This document shows, one piece after another, positions 1 through 11,800 of a DNA stretch of 64,000 nucleotides. Made by a program: the position numbers and the translations under genes. Position 1 is the first letter of the stretch. The number at the start of each line of letters is the position of its first letter. The DNA is from Pseudo-nitzschia pungens (lineage: Eukaryota; Bacillariophyta; Bacillariophyceae; Bacillariales; Bacillariaceae), in the NCBI GenBank assembly GCA_037355855.1, contig CM074767.1, positions 744,001 through 808,000 of the forward strand, written 5' to 3'. The notes under the pieces are model-generated. The model was given only the letters and a program-made list of their open reading frames with translations, was not told where the DNA came from and did no database searches.

Positions 1-1860
1 GAGGCCACTCCATGTAAACAAAGGAAGCACATCATACTGTTTCATCAATATACCCTTTAGAAAAATGAAGACGATGATTGATGATCCGGGATTTTCAGAA
101 TGCCACAAATCAATCTTTAGCGCAGAGATTCACAAAAAGAGAGGGATACAGAGGTGGATTGTACTCGGCATAAAGAATGAAAACTTTCAGCACCGCAAAT
201 TGCAGAGAACTTCCTTGATCTGCCGGTCATCCACATAATTTTACAGTGGGTATACCAGTTGGTTTTGAAAGAAATAATCTAAGTTGAAGAAAGGATTTCC
301 CGCAAGCAAAGAGCAATAAATAACTGTGGTGATGTAGACACTAATTTATAAAAGTTGTTGATAGTTTTTGAGAAATTCTCTCTGCCAACCGATGTACGGT
401 AATTAACCTTACGCTTCGTCTTCGATGTCGAAATTGCTGGTCAGATCCTCATGAGATGGTAAGTTCATTTACCGGTATACGGTATGTGGGAAGAAAGCCA
501 TAGAATTCGTTGTGATCCGTTTTGATCCGTTGTGATCCGTTTTGATTTGATCATGTGCCCAACATATCTCTTCGTCAGGATTCCATATTCGAGTTTTTTA
601 GAAAGCAAATTAAGTCATACGAAGTATATCGTTTCGTTAAAAAAAAGAGGACATATTTCCAGACTTCTCTTTCTGAGTTGTAACAATTATCCATAGCTAA
701 ACCGGCTTGAAAGTCATTATGTAACTTGGTATGATGAAAATAACGAGTTCGCACTACAACCATAATGTTGTCCAAATAATGACTAATAATATCATGATAA
801 AGAAATTACAGGGACTATTGTGTTCCACAGGGCACTATATTCTTCATACTCCTTGATGATTGAAAACATATCTCTTGCTCACTGTTGGCTTTTAATGTTC
901 CGAATTGGCATTGGTCGTTTGAATAGAAATTGATGCAAAAACGTCACGTATTTCCAGACTTTATGGGTTTTCATCGCTTAATTAACATTCTCGTCCTTAT
1001 CGGACGGGTGTATTTAATCCCCATGGGGCCTCTCCAAAATCATTCTCATTATCATTTTATCAAGCACTTAAGGATTTGATAACATATGAGATGGAATTCG
1101 TTGTTCACATTATTGGAAGATTGGAATGAGACTCTAGATTTTAATTTTTAAACTTACCCTACACGTTTGTGAAATATTTTCATATATCTAATGACTTAAA
1201 GGGGAACAATGATATTACTAATTCTTAACCTAATTTCACTTTTAATGACTCTTTGTATTCGATCCATTGAAGAAGGAGAATCAGAACTAGTTTTGTGATC
1301 TTGAAGAACATGTTTCGTTCTGCTATTATATAAAGATCAGCCAAAAAATTAATTAATCCTCCCGATGCAAGAAAGGCCCAATCCAGAAGCACCTAACATT
1401 GTATTCATTCCTAAGTTTCTGTGCCACTTTTATGTTTGTCGAAAGCATCCAATATTCTACGAAGAATCACAACATTCACCACACTGAAACCTTGCCGACT
1501 GCTAGTGAAAAACGCTCGTTGGCTCATGCTATTGAGTTACACGACAGCATACTTGAGAAACGAGTTCCTCCTTCACACATTACTTTCTGAATCTTTGTTC
1601 ACTGCAAATACCTTGGATAGACAACTATCGTTTTTCGAGGGATCAATCACCTTGCATCCACTTTCCTTGACGAAAGAAGTAGAAAACTTGGTCTGCTCTA
1701 CACACATCTGACACAGTTCCCAAAAAACAGCTACAAAACTGTTCAATCGCCTGCCATAACCTCTAGAATATTGCTTTCTGTTTCATTTCCGATCCGAGAG
1801 TTGCGAATGGCGAGTGGCTTAGCGTACTAAACAGCAATCGATAACAAAGCAAAGCTCACA
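1..1860. other. Intergenic, no gene seen
   Basis: AT-rich spacer upstream of the HSF gene. Only short open frames without recognisable domains are present. A small degenerate tandem of a TGATCCGTT-like unit lies near 510-550, and a copy of the word TACGAAGTA at 618-626. The part next to 1861 presumably holds the promoter and 5' UTR of the HSF gene, but no convincing core element was identified. Confidence 0.6.
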
Positions 1861-3282
1861 ATGGTACCTGTCGTCAACAGCAACGAGGCAACCCAGATGA
1901 TTCCGGGGCTACTAAACGCTGATAGTGAAATCAAGGATCAAAACAAAAGGAATGAGAGAGATAGCCCACAAATAGCAATCTCATCCGCTACCGTTCCCTT
2001 CCCGTGGAAACTCCACCGCATCCTTGACGATGCGGATGCGAAAGGCTTTGACGATATCATTTCGTGGGTTCCCTCAGACAATGGTTTCAAGGTCTACAAA
2101 CCAAAAGTATTCGACACCGAGATCATGCCAAAATACTTTAATCACACCAAGTACAAGAGTTTCCAGAGACAACTTAATATGTGGGGATTTGACAGGGTAG
2201 GTAGCGGTCCCTACAAAGGAGCTTATCTCCATCGCTATTTCATTCGGGGCAAGCCAGAACTATGTGATTCAATGCAGCGCACCAAGATCAAGGGGATTCA
2301 TTCCAAGAAGCTGCGAAAAAACAATGCATCATTGAATATTCAAGACGGATCTTTCCATACGAATTTACACTCGTCAGTGATGTCTACTTCTTCCTCCTCG
2401 CTAGATGCCCATGCGTCGTTCAAGGCGGCTGCCCAAAAGGTGGCTGACCTTGAACGAAAAAGAGAGATGATCCAGCGTAAACTTGAGATAGTTGCAAGCA
2501 GGGCAAACGCTGCAGCGGGCGCCCTATCAACTATGACGGAGACTAGATCTTGTTTCTCGCTTCAATCAGATCAAAGAGGACAATACTCAACGAATAGTGA
2601 TGATTTCCATCCCCTTTCCATGTCCGAAGGAGATTGCCTATTGTTTGGCGGACGCAACTTTTTCTTCGTAGATGACAACAAAGTGTCGGACAAGCCATTC
2701 GAAAACAGACAACATGGACAATCACCAAGGCGTCGTGCTGTTCGACGGTATTCTCTCGAGCCGAAAGGGCCAAACAGCGACGAATACATCCTCAGGGAGC
2801 TTGATAAGGGAAGTGGGGGAGAAGGTGATTATGGACAGGATTCCAACTACGCGCTGGACTTCGTTGCTTCATTAGACGATTCGATTCTCTCACCGACCCC
2901 ATTACCACCAAACATCGATATCGTAACGGCCACGACAAAATTCCCGAACACGAATGCCTCTTCATTGGTTATTGGGCTTGACAGACCTAAGCGACGATTT
3001 AGTTTTCTTTCTACTCCCGTCCAAAATCCACTCGACAAGACCTACCAAATACCACCACGACCGTCTTCGTTTGCAGAAGGACAAAGAAGATGCTACGTTA
3101 ATGACAGTTCCAAGCTTTCGAGCAGTAACATGAATGATAATTTGATGGCTATGACGACCTCGAACAACATGATGATGATGATGAATGGGAACGATCTCAA
3201 TAGCTTCAACCACAAATTGAGCAGCTCGAACGTTCAAGATGTAGTTGCTCCAAACAAGATAACAAGCCGAATATCATTCTAG
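1861..3282 (+). CDS. Heat-shock-factor-type transcription factor
   Basis: Single-exon gene of 473 residues. Residues about 45-145 form an HSF DNA-binding domain: the FPWKLHRIL start, the KYKSFQRQLNMWGF recognition-helix region, and the closing basic MQRTKIKG stretch are all visible. A short heptad-like segment around residues 183-212 (KVADLERKREMIQRKLEIV) could be the oligomerisation coiled coil. The rest is Ser/Asn-rich and apparently disordered, ending in Met/Asn-rich low complexity. HSF-type factors bind DNA in the nucleus as trimers and are strongly expanded in diatoms (established). The target genes cannot be inferred. The start is the first ATG of the frame, about 45 codons before the domain. 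Confidence 0.93.
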   Translation: MVPVVNSNEATQMIPGLLNADSEIKDQNKRNERDSPQIAISSATVPFPWKLHRILDDADAKGFDDIISWVPSDNGFKVYKPKVFDTEIMPKYFNHTKYKSFQRQLNMWGFDRVGSGPYKGAYLHRYFIRGKPELCDSMQRTKIKGIHSKKLRKNNASLNIQDGSFHTNLHSSVMSTSSSSLDAHASFKAAAQKVADLERKREMIQRKLEIVASRANAAAGALSTMTETRSCFSLQSDQRGQYSTNSDDFHPLSMSEGDCLLFGGRNFFFVDDNKVSDKPFENRQHGQSPRRRAVRRYSLEPKGPNSDEYILRELDKGSGGEGDYGQDSNYALDFVASLDDSILSPTPLPPNIDIVTATTKFPNTNASSLVIGLDRPKRRFSFLSTPVQNPLDKTYQIPPRPSSFAEGQRRCYVNDSSKLSSSNMNDNLMAMTTSNNMMMMMNGNDLNSFNHKLSSSNVQDVVAPNKITSRISF

Positions 3283-5055
3283 AGAATAGAAAAGCACACA
3301 TTCTTGACCCAGTTGTTGTATTTTATGTCAATGATCTGTTGTAATATACGATTGGATAAATCTAGATTCACTACCTCTTTTTTGAACCACATACAAAGCG
3401 GCCGTGTTGCCATTGTTAAAGTTTGTAACGGTCACTACTTGAAAGCTCCAATACCATTTCGGGATGCTTATTTTCATTAACCTCCCTCTTAGTTGCACTG
3501 CCATTCATGTCATTCATTCCCTTTCCATTTTGTTGGAAGAATTTGTAAAATGTTAGAAGTAGTTGTTAGTATCAGATGGAACACAATCTCAATAACTAAC
3601 TAATGTAATAGCCGAAATGCTGTGTTTACGTGAGATTTTCAAAATCAGTTCTATACCATTGGAACAGGAAAGTTCAGTCAACATCATAGAAAAAGGTAAC
3701 ACACCAAAAATTAATACTACGTACTACGTAATCATTATATTTACTGAACCTGAGTAGTATTGGTCACATAATGGGTGAGTTAAGGTAACAAAAGAAAGCC
3801 GAGTGATGCAAGAGAGAATACTGTGATGACTTGAGAAAGAATACGAAGTAGAAACATAAAAAAATATTGGTATGCTCCCGAGCGAAGGATGGCAACTAAA
3901 TCTCTCATTTTTAGTACTACTAGTACAACACTTAGTACGCATACGACAACTTTTTGTTCTTATTCGTGGATACCAAAATGCTATCGCAATTAACAATCAT
4001 CTAATCGTGTGATTTGTGTTGTCGTCCATCACGGCGATTCTCTATCTCTTTTTCCCTCCCAGCAGTCTGTTCTTGTTAGAATGTCAGTCTTCCATAGTCG
4101 AGAGCGAATCATCTGCGTCCGCAACTTTTTGAAGCAAGGTGGGTAAGGTACGAGTAAGTTATCTGTATTCGTACACAACATCTTGATCCCAAGAAGACTT
4201 TTGAACGCATTTTAAAGACTGACTATTATTTCGTATTTTAATTTATTGTACAGGTAAAATACCTTAGGTAACAACAACGGGTCATACATCATCACGACCA
4301 GGGGAACCCTGATCATAACTACGAACTACGTAGTAATACCGTACCGTAAGGTTTACGAAGAACTTGAGCAGATAAATCGGTTTCGTCCCTCTGAAGGCGA
4401 TCGCATGCTTGCCCAACGGAATGAATCATCTGTGAACAAAATTGTGGAAAATCATGTTACGTAACTTAAACCTTAAAATACCTTACCTGCTAATATCTTT
4501 TTTAGTCTGATATACGAGCACACGTAATAATTACCGTTTCGTTTACAAGCACTAAGATTTTACCTACTATCGCTAATTAATTTTTTAATTGACAGCAAGT
4601 GACGTCACCTCTTTTTCTTTGAGAATGGAAAGATCCAATTAGAAAATTAGAAAACTAGAAAAAGAAAGACACGTAAGGCTTCGGCTGGCACGCAACAAGT
4701 GAATATCGAAAATGCCGCACACACCGAAGGAAAATGGTATCTTAAAATTGAAAAATAATGATGTTCTGTGAAAGAGGTTCTACACATACGACTGCCGATC
4801 CGATCCGTTAGATGATGACATCTCGACGATCGTTCGCAAGATCAGTTCAGCACTGTTACTTCTATTCTTACTTTTATTTCTCGTTTTTCTCAACAAGGAA
4901 CTTACAAGGTAGTGTTCAATCTTTTCTTTGAGATTTCATTTCTTACGATTGTCTACTGCCAGTCATTAGCTACATGCGCTGACTGTTGCTTGTAAGAACC
5001 TTTCCTCGCGACATCTCAACTACCAAACCAAATCCAACCGGGTTAGGAATTAGCC
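3283..5055. other. Intergenic, no gene seen
   Basis: AT-rich spacer between the HSF gene and ATP-citrate lyase. It contains scattered short palindromic words such as TACTACGTAGTA-like runs (3716-3730, 4320-4335), TACGAAGTA (3842-3850) and GGTAAGGTTTAC-like strings. No coding signal or RNA gene was recognised. The last 200 bases should contain the promoter and leader of the lyase gene. Confidence 0.55.
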
Positions 5056-8000
5056 ATGTCCGCCAAAGCTGTACGAGAACACAGGGGCAAAAAACTCCTT
5101 GCCCGTCATGTCAAAGAATTGTCGGACGGGAAACATGTTGTGGACGATCGGAGCATCTTAGTAACTCCCGGAGTAGATCTAGACGGGCTACCAGCTTTAG
5201 ATGGCAATTCTTGGCTGACAGAGGGAAATCAGCTCCTCGTTGTCAAGCCCGATCAATTGATCAAGCGACGGGGCAAGGCGGGATTGGTCGGAATCAAGCT
5301 TACATACGACCAAGTAAAGGAATGGATCAAGGAGCGCATGGAGACCGACATTACTGTAGACGGCGTACAGGGACGCCTCCATACGTTTGTGATCGATCCC
5401 TTTGTGGCGCACTCGCAGAGCGATGAATATTACATCTGCATTCAGAGCGATCGAGAAGGAGAGGAAGTATTGTTCTACAGCGAAGGTGGGGTCGATGTCG
5501 GGGATGTCGATTCAAAGGCGAAGCGCCACCATATTGGCATTGATCAGGAACTCACCATTGAAACTATTCAACAGCAGCGACTTTTGGATGGAGTACCAGA
5601 AGGTCGAATCCAGGCCCTCGCGTCGTTTGTGACCACTCTTTTCAAGGTCTACCGCAAACTGAACTTCACCTACATGGAAATTAACCCAATCGTTTTTTCC
5701 ACGGATGGGACCATCGTCCCTCTAGACCTGGCTGCAAAAATAGACGAGACGGCTGCCTTCTTAAATGCCTCAGATTGGGGTCCCGGGCACTTGGATCTTC
5801 CCCCGCCCTTTGGACGACAGGAATTTCCAGAGGAAGCCCACATTAGGGAGCTTGATAGCAAGACAGGAGCCTCGCTGAAGTTGACTGTACTCAATCCATC
5901 TGGTCGGATCTGGACCATGGTGCGTTGTGTGTGTTTTTTTCATTTCTCAGAACAAAAAAAGGATATATGATTGAAGGTCACGTTTGCGTTTGCGTTTGTT
6001 GAATATCTCAAACCACATTCTACAAATATGCTCTTTCAATTTAAAATAGGTTGCCGGCGGTGGTGCCTCGGTGGTTTATGCTGATACTATATCGGATCTG
6101 GGTTACGCCCACGAACTAGCGAATTATGGGGAGTACTCTGGCGCACCTAGCACCGAGCACACCTTCGAATACGCCAAGACATTGATCGGATTGATGACAA
6201 AGGAGAAAAATGAGAAAGGAAAAGTTTTTATCATTGGTGGAAGCATCGCAAATTTCACCGACGTTGCCGCAACCTTTGCTGGCCTGATTAAAGCTCTGAC
6301 GGCTTATAGCGACATTTTGCGTTCCAACAAAGTATCGATCTGGGTTCGTAGGGCTGGGCCAAATTACCAAGAGGGACTTCAGATGCTCCGGGAGTGTTCG
6401 AACGAGATGGCATTGGACATAAAAATCTATGGACCAGAAACTCATATCACAGCTGTGGTCCCTCTCGCCCTGGGACTGGAAGATATCCACAATTTTCCCC
6501 AATTTGACGACCTCTCCCACTTAGAACGCGTACGAAAAAAGGCGAGAATTTCTGAAGTTAGTAACTCACCAAAGTCTGGTGGCAACAATGACAATTCGGA
6601 TAGCAAAATGCCCAGCAGTCCCGACGGGAAACAAAGTGATGGCAGTATGAAACGGATCCAATCATTTCATGGGCAGATCGCTGACCACGAGGCCGATCAC
6701 AAGGTCGAAAATTTCACAGCAAAAACCAGGTGTGTTGTCTATGGCCTCATGCCGAAAGCTGTACAGGGCATGCTGGATTTTGATTTTATGTGTAAACGTG
6801 AGCAACCGAGCGTTGCGGCAATGATTTTCCCGTTTTCATCCAACCACTATACAAAATTTTACTGGGGGACAGACGAAATCCTTCTTCCAGTCTACCAGAG
6901 CACGGAAGAAGCTCTAAATAAGCATCCGGAGGTATCTGTAGTGGTTAACTTTGCATCCTTCCGGTCAGTGTATGGATCTGTGATGGAAATTCTCGAGAAT
7001 CACTCAACACAAATCAAAACTATAGCGTGAGTTTTCAATTGGCGGGATGCATCGATATTTCAATTTTAAATTGGAGATTGTTTAAAAGCAAATTTGCGCT
7101 TTCGTGTCTGTCACTGATTTCGATCATTCGCTCCCACAAAATTATCTTCAGTATTATTGCCGAGGGAGTTCCAGAATCACAGACAAGAGCGTTCAATAAA
7201 GTAGCTCTGAACAAGGGTGTTGGTATCATTGGACCGGCCACGGTTGGTGGAATCAAGGTGAGTATAACACTTGACATTTTGCTACAAATGAGCAAGCATC
7301 TCTTTGTCTCTTCTGATTCTCATCTTCCGTATGGTGTACATAACTGTAGCCTGGATGCTTTCGAATTGGAAATACTGGAGGTATGCTCGACAATATTGTC
7401 ATGTGCAAACTCTATCGTCCTGGCTCGGTTGCTTACGTTTCACGATCTGGCGGGCTCTCAAATGAGTTGAACAATATGATTTCACGAAATAGCGACGGAG
7501 TCTATGAGGGAGTTGCTATCGGGGGTGATCGGTATCCTGGATCTCGATTCCTCGATCACATTTTGCGGTACAATGATAATCCTTCTGTTGAAATGTTGGT
7601 CCTGTTGGGAGAAGTTGGGGGAATCGACGAGTATCAGATCTGCGAAGCACTTCAAAATGGTCGCATTACAAAGCCTCTCATCGCGTGGTGTATTGGAACA
7701 TGTGCCTCCAAATTTTCGTTCGAGGTTCAATTTGGACACGCTGGAGCCTTGGCAAAGGCAGAGATGGAAACATCCGTCGCCAAAAATGCTGCCTTGAAAA
7801 AGGCCGGAGCTCATGTTCCGGAGAATTTCTTCGAGTTTGGAAAGATGATCAAAACTAAATTTGATGAACTTGTCGGGTCGGGAAAGCTAGTTCCAGCGCC
7901 GGAAGTTGAGGCCCCCAAAATTCCAATGGACTACCAATGGGCGAAGAGGCTAGGCCTTGTTCGCAAACCAGCCGCTTTCATTTCATCCATTTCTGATGAT

Positions 8001-8747
8001 CGGGGTGAAGAACTGAAATATGCCGGTATGCCCATCAGTGAAGTTTTTAGCAAGGACTTGGGCGTTGGTGGTGTTCTTGGATTGCTTTGGTTCCGCCGCG
8101 AACTTCCTCCTCATGTTAGCAAATTTATTGAAATGATTCTTATGGTGACTGCTGATCACGGGCCTGCGGTTTCCGGGGCTCACAATACGATAGTTTCCGC
8201 CCGAGCTGGAAAAGATCTCGTTTCCAGTCTTGCTAGTGGACTGCTGACGATCGGACCAAGGTTTGGTGGCGCCCTGGACGAAGCTGCAAAAATGTTCACC
8301 GCTGCTAGCGATACCGGTATCGATGCTGAACATTTCGTGAAAGACATGCGAAAAAAGAACAAACTCATTATGGGGATTGGACATCGGATCAAATCGTTGA
8401 CAAACCCCGACAAGCGCGTGGAAATCATTAAGAACTACGCACTAGAACATTTCGATGACAATTCGGTATTGTCCTTTGCCTTGGCAGTCGAGCAGGTGAC
8501 AACCAAAAAGAAGGCTAATTTGATCCTGAACGTAGATGGTTGCATTGCCGTCTGCTTCGTGGACATGCTTCGAAGCTGCGGTGCATTTACACAACAGGAG
8601 GCCGATGAACATATTGAAAACGGATGCTTGAACGGTTTATTCGTCCTTGGTAGGAGTATTGGATTTATTGGTCACTTTTTGGATCAAAAACGACTGAAGC
8701 AGGGACTCTATCGACACCCTTGGGACGATATCAGCTATCTCACCTAA
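5056..8747 (+). CDS. ACLY: ATP-citrate lyase, single-chain type
   Basis: Four exons are inferred: 5056-5919, 6050-7026, 7152-7257 and 7350-8747. All three introns (130, 125 and 92 bp) are GT-AG and keep the frame, giving 1114 residues, close to animal ACLY. The enzyme cleaves citrate with CoA and ATP to acetyl-CoA and oxaloacetate, supplying cytosolic acetyl-CoA for lipid and sterol synthesis. The order is an N-terminal ATP-grasp half, a citrate-binding segment with [18 protein letters not shown] across the first splice, and a CoA-ligase region with the phosphohistidine motif GHAGA (His near 779). The C-terminal citrate-synthase-like part carries [14 protein letters not shown] and GIGHRIKS. 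A Ser/Asn-rich linker (about genome 6550-6660) sits where mammalian ACLY has its phospho-regulated loop. No targeting peptide is seen, consistent with the cytosol. Confidence 0.96.
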
Positions 8748-8872
8748 TACGACTTTCCCTCCAAACCGGAGTCAAAGAATTTGTCAACTCGTTCAAAAGG
8801 TTATTTGTCATCCAATCAAAAATTTTCGATTAACCATGAGCCTGCTGCATTCCCCTCTCCCAGTAGTCTTTT

Positions 8873-11800
8873 TTAGTTTTTCCTCCGAGTCGCTCTTTGG
8901 TTGATTCTGGCGACAGTAGTGCCACTATACACGATATCAGAATCCCGAAGCCGCCAGTTTTGATTAGATATGCGACGATGATTGGCGCTGGCACCCGTAG
9001 CCACGGCTGTACCGACTTTTTGTTCACACAGAGGAACACTCGCGCAGTAGGCCCGAAATCGCACGCACACCTTGATTTCAGCCTTCGTCAGGGCAGGACG
9101 CAACGATTCGGACCCAATGTGTGGGACGTCTCCAACACCGATGCGATGGCCATACTCATTCTCCCAATTGGATGCCAAAATCATCTTTCGACCCATCCAA
9201 GCATCTATCGGACCCTCTACAGGGAGACTATCTAAAAGATAGCGGGCACCGGATTGACTCAGTAGGTAACCCGTCAAATACCACGTCATGGTAGGAAGTT
9301 TGATGTGTGAGCAACCCGGAATGTCCACCAGGGGCGCTTCTTTTGGTCTTGCATATCCAAGTGCACAATAATGAAAATCGCGCGGAAGTTCTCGCAAGAG
9401 CTCGTCGAGGCGATCACAGAACCGATCGACCAAGACAGCATCATCTTCCAAGATCAAAGAAACGGGGCAAGGTGGAATGCGGTCGTCTCCGGGTTTGTTG
9501 TGAATCGGATTGCCACTAGCATACCCAGTATACATCACTCTACTGGTCGGAGAGCAGTTGGACGCTATACTCCTCCAGGCCGCAACATGACTCAATGCGC
9601 AAGCCTTTTCGCTGGGACTAACAGAGACCGTTAGGTTGGGGTCGTCCGTCGCGTGCACATCAAATGCCCTCAGATCATTTGGCCGCCATCGTGGAAGTAC
9701 TAGCGAATCGAGTTCGTAGCGCGATGCGCCATTGGCGGCTATCCCCCCGAGCTCGAGCCATTCCGTGAGATTTTGTTCCACGCGAGCGGGAGAATCCTGA
9801 CTACCGTCGATGGCATGTGTTCCAATAAAGGAGGTGAGATCGGGGTTGATTCCACGAAAATCGTTTTTTCCGTTGGCGTGTCGCTGTGGGTTGTTGTGGT
9901 CCATGGCTTCCCAACGATCCGGAGGAATAACTCCCCGCAGGACCCACAAACCCGCCAGCATCGCTTGCGACAAAAAGGATGCCAATCGATCCTTTCGACG
10001 CTCCAAATTTATCACGGCCACCATCGGAAACTTCGACCAATAGTCCATAAAGTGAGCCACGTCTCGCGATTGAGATAGTTCTGATTCTCCGTTCGGATCA
10101 TCCTCGTTTTGGCTCGACGATAGCCTTCCCCATTGAAAGATTTTGAGCGCCAGTTCTCCATCTGCCACCTCGTGGCATATGCCCAACAGCGTCGATATAG
10201 TTGCGAGTGGCAGCGTTTCGGGTGATATGCCAGAGGACGCGGAAATGATGGAGTTCACGAGGTGCGCTATCATCGATCGCGTCACGGTTGGCGCTTCCGT
10301 AGTGTTTGGAGACGATACCAGTGCGCGATAGGAATCAAGGTTGCGAATCTCCAGTTGTCGCATTGCTTTCGCGCACGCTTCGATCGCAAACAAGAACTCT
10401 GGACATTGCGGCGATGAGACAAAGAGTTCGGACTCCCGGGAGAACATCGACCGAAGCATAGATCCATCTCCGTGTACCGTCAGCGCAATGGGGAGCATCC
10501 AAGCCAGCAGTGTTGTTGTCTCCGGCACGGGAGTTTGGACATTCCCGGACGTCTCGCCCTCGGATCGACTTCTAACGCGGACCGTCAACTCTTCCAAAAA
10601 CGACTCGATGAGGCATTGGCACTGCCCGCTGTAAAACGAAAGACTTTCGCCGTCAGTCGTTGCCATTTCTGTGCTGGAACGATCACGGGGAGCAGTCCAC
10701 CAGCTGCCCTTCCCGTATTTCCCACGCGCCTTCTCGAATCGTTGCTTCAAACGCTGGTAAGCGGCTTCTTCCAGCAGCCCGGGCTCCGAAATCCTTGTAT
10801 CCTCGTGGTTCTTTCGACTCCGAAAAATCGAGGCGCACGCGGCAATGGACAGGTGAAAGCATCGCACCAACGAATGCTGGTTGTCGCCCGGCATCCCCGA
10901 GACCGTGTCCAAAAGATGGTCCAGCAGAGTGCTCCGACGCGATCGTCCGGTCTCGGTTCCGTCGGAGCGACCCGCGCGATCTCGTTTCCACGGCGCGGTC
11001 AGAATCGCTTCCACGACGCAGAGGCTTTGCGCGGGCGGCAGGTTGGGATAATCCTCCAGGCGCAGAGAGGGAGCCGTCGACAGGACGTATCGAAAGAGCA
11101 GGTCGGTCGCCGATTTCGGATCGTTCCGTCGCAGGTAAACCTGCGCGACGACCCGCGCCAGGATGCAGCGGTCGGCCATGGCGACCAAGCGGGGCGCGCT
11201 CTTGGCGTCCAGGACCAGCCTCCTCGCGTTCGCTGTTGTTGCCGGCGTCTCCCGCGTCGCTGCGGAATCGCGGGTCGCCGCGTCCCGGTCGCCGCGGCCG
11301 GCATCCGTTGTCGGGCGAGGGTTGCTGTTGCGGCGGCCGTGCAGCGCCGGATTGCTTGCGCGATGGGATCGATCGTGCGCGGGCCAGGCGTCGCAGATCT
11401 CGCCTTCCAGGGACGCCAACCAATTCCGAACCATCGGGTGCCGGCGTTTCATCCCCACCCGAAAGCGCTCCGCGGAGGCGTTCTCGGAAGCGTCCGCGCC
11501 GCTTCCGTCGCGATCCTCGTTGTCCGGTCGCGAAAGGTGCGCGGCGGAGTCGTCGTCGAGTTCGTCCAGGATCGAACCAAAGGCGTCGATGCACGCCAGA
11601 GCCTCGACGAGTCGATCGATTCCCCGGACCGCGGGGTGCTGCGGCAGCGGCGGTGCGCGCAACCGCGAGGGTTGTCGGTCCTCTCCACCGCTTCCCTCCG
11701 GGACGGTTTGGGGGTCTCCCCCGGTTTCGAGACCGCTGGCGCCTTCGTCGGGCACCGGAACGAAACACGGGGTTAGGTGCAGAACGTCAAAGGCCGCGTA

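Noticed and set aside
1399..1711. Two overlapping short plus-strand open frames upstream of the HSF gene
   Set aside because: 63 and 96 codons, overlapping in different frames, no domain or targeting signal; likely leader or spacer sequence.
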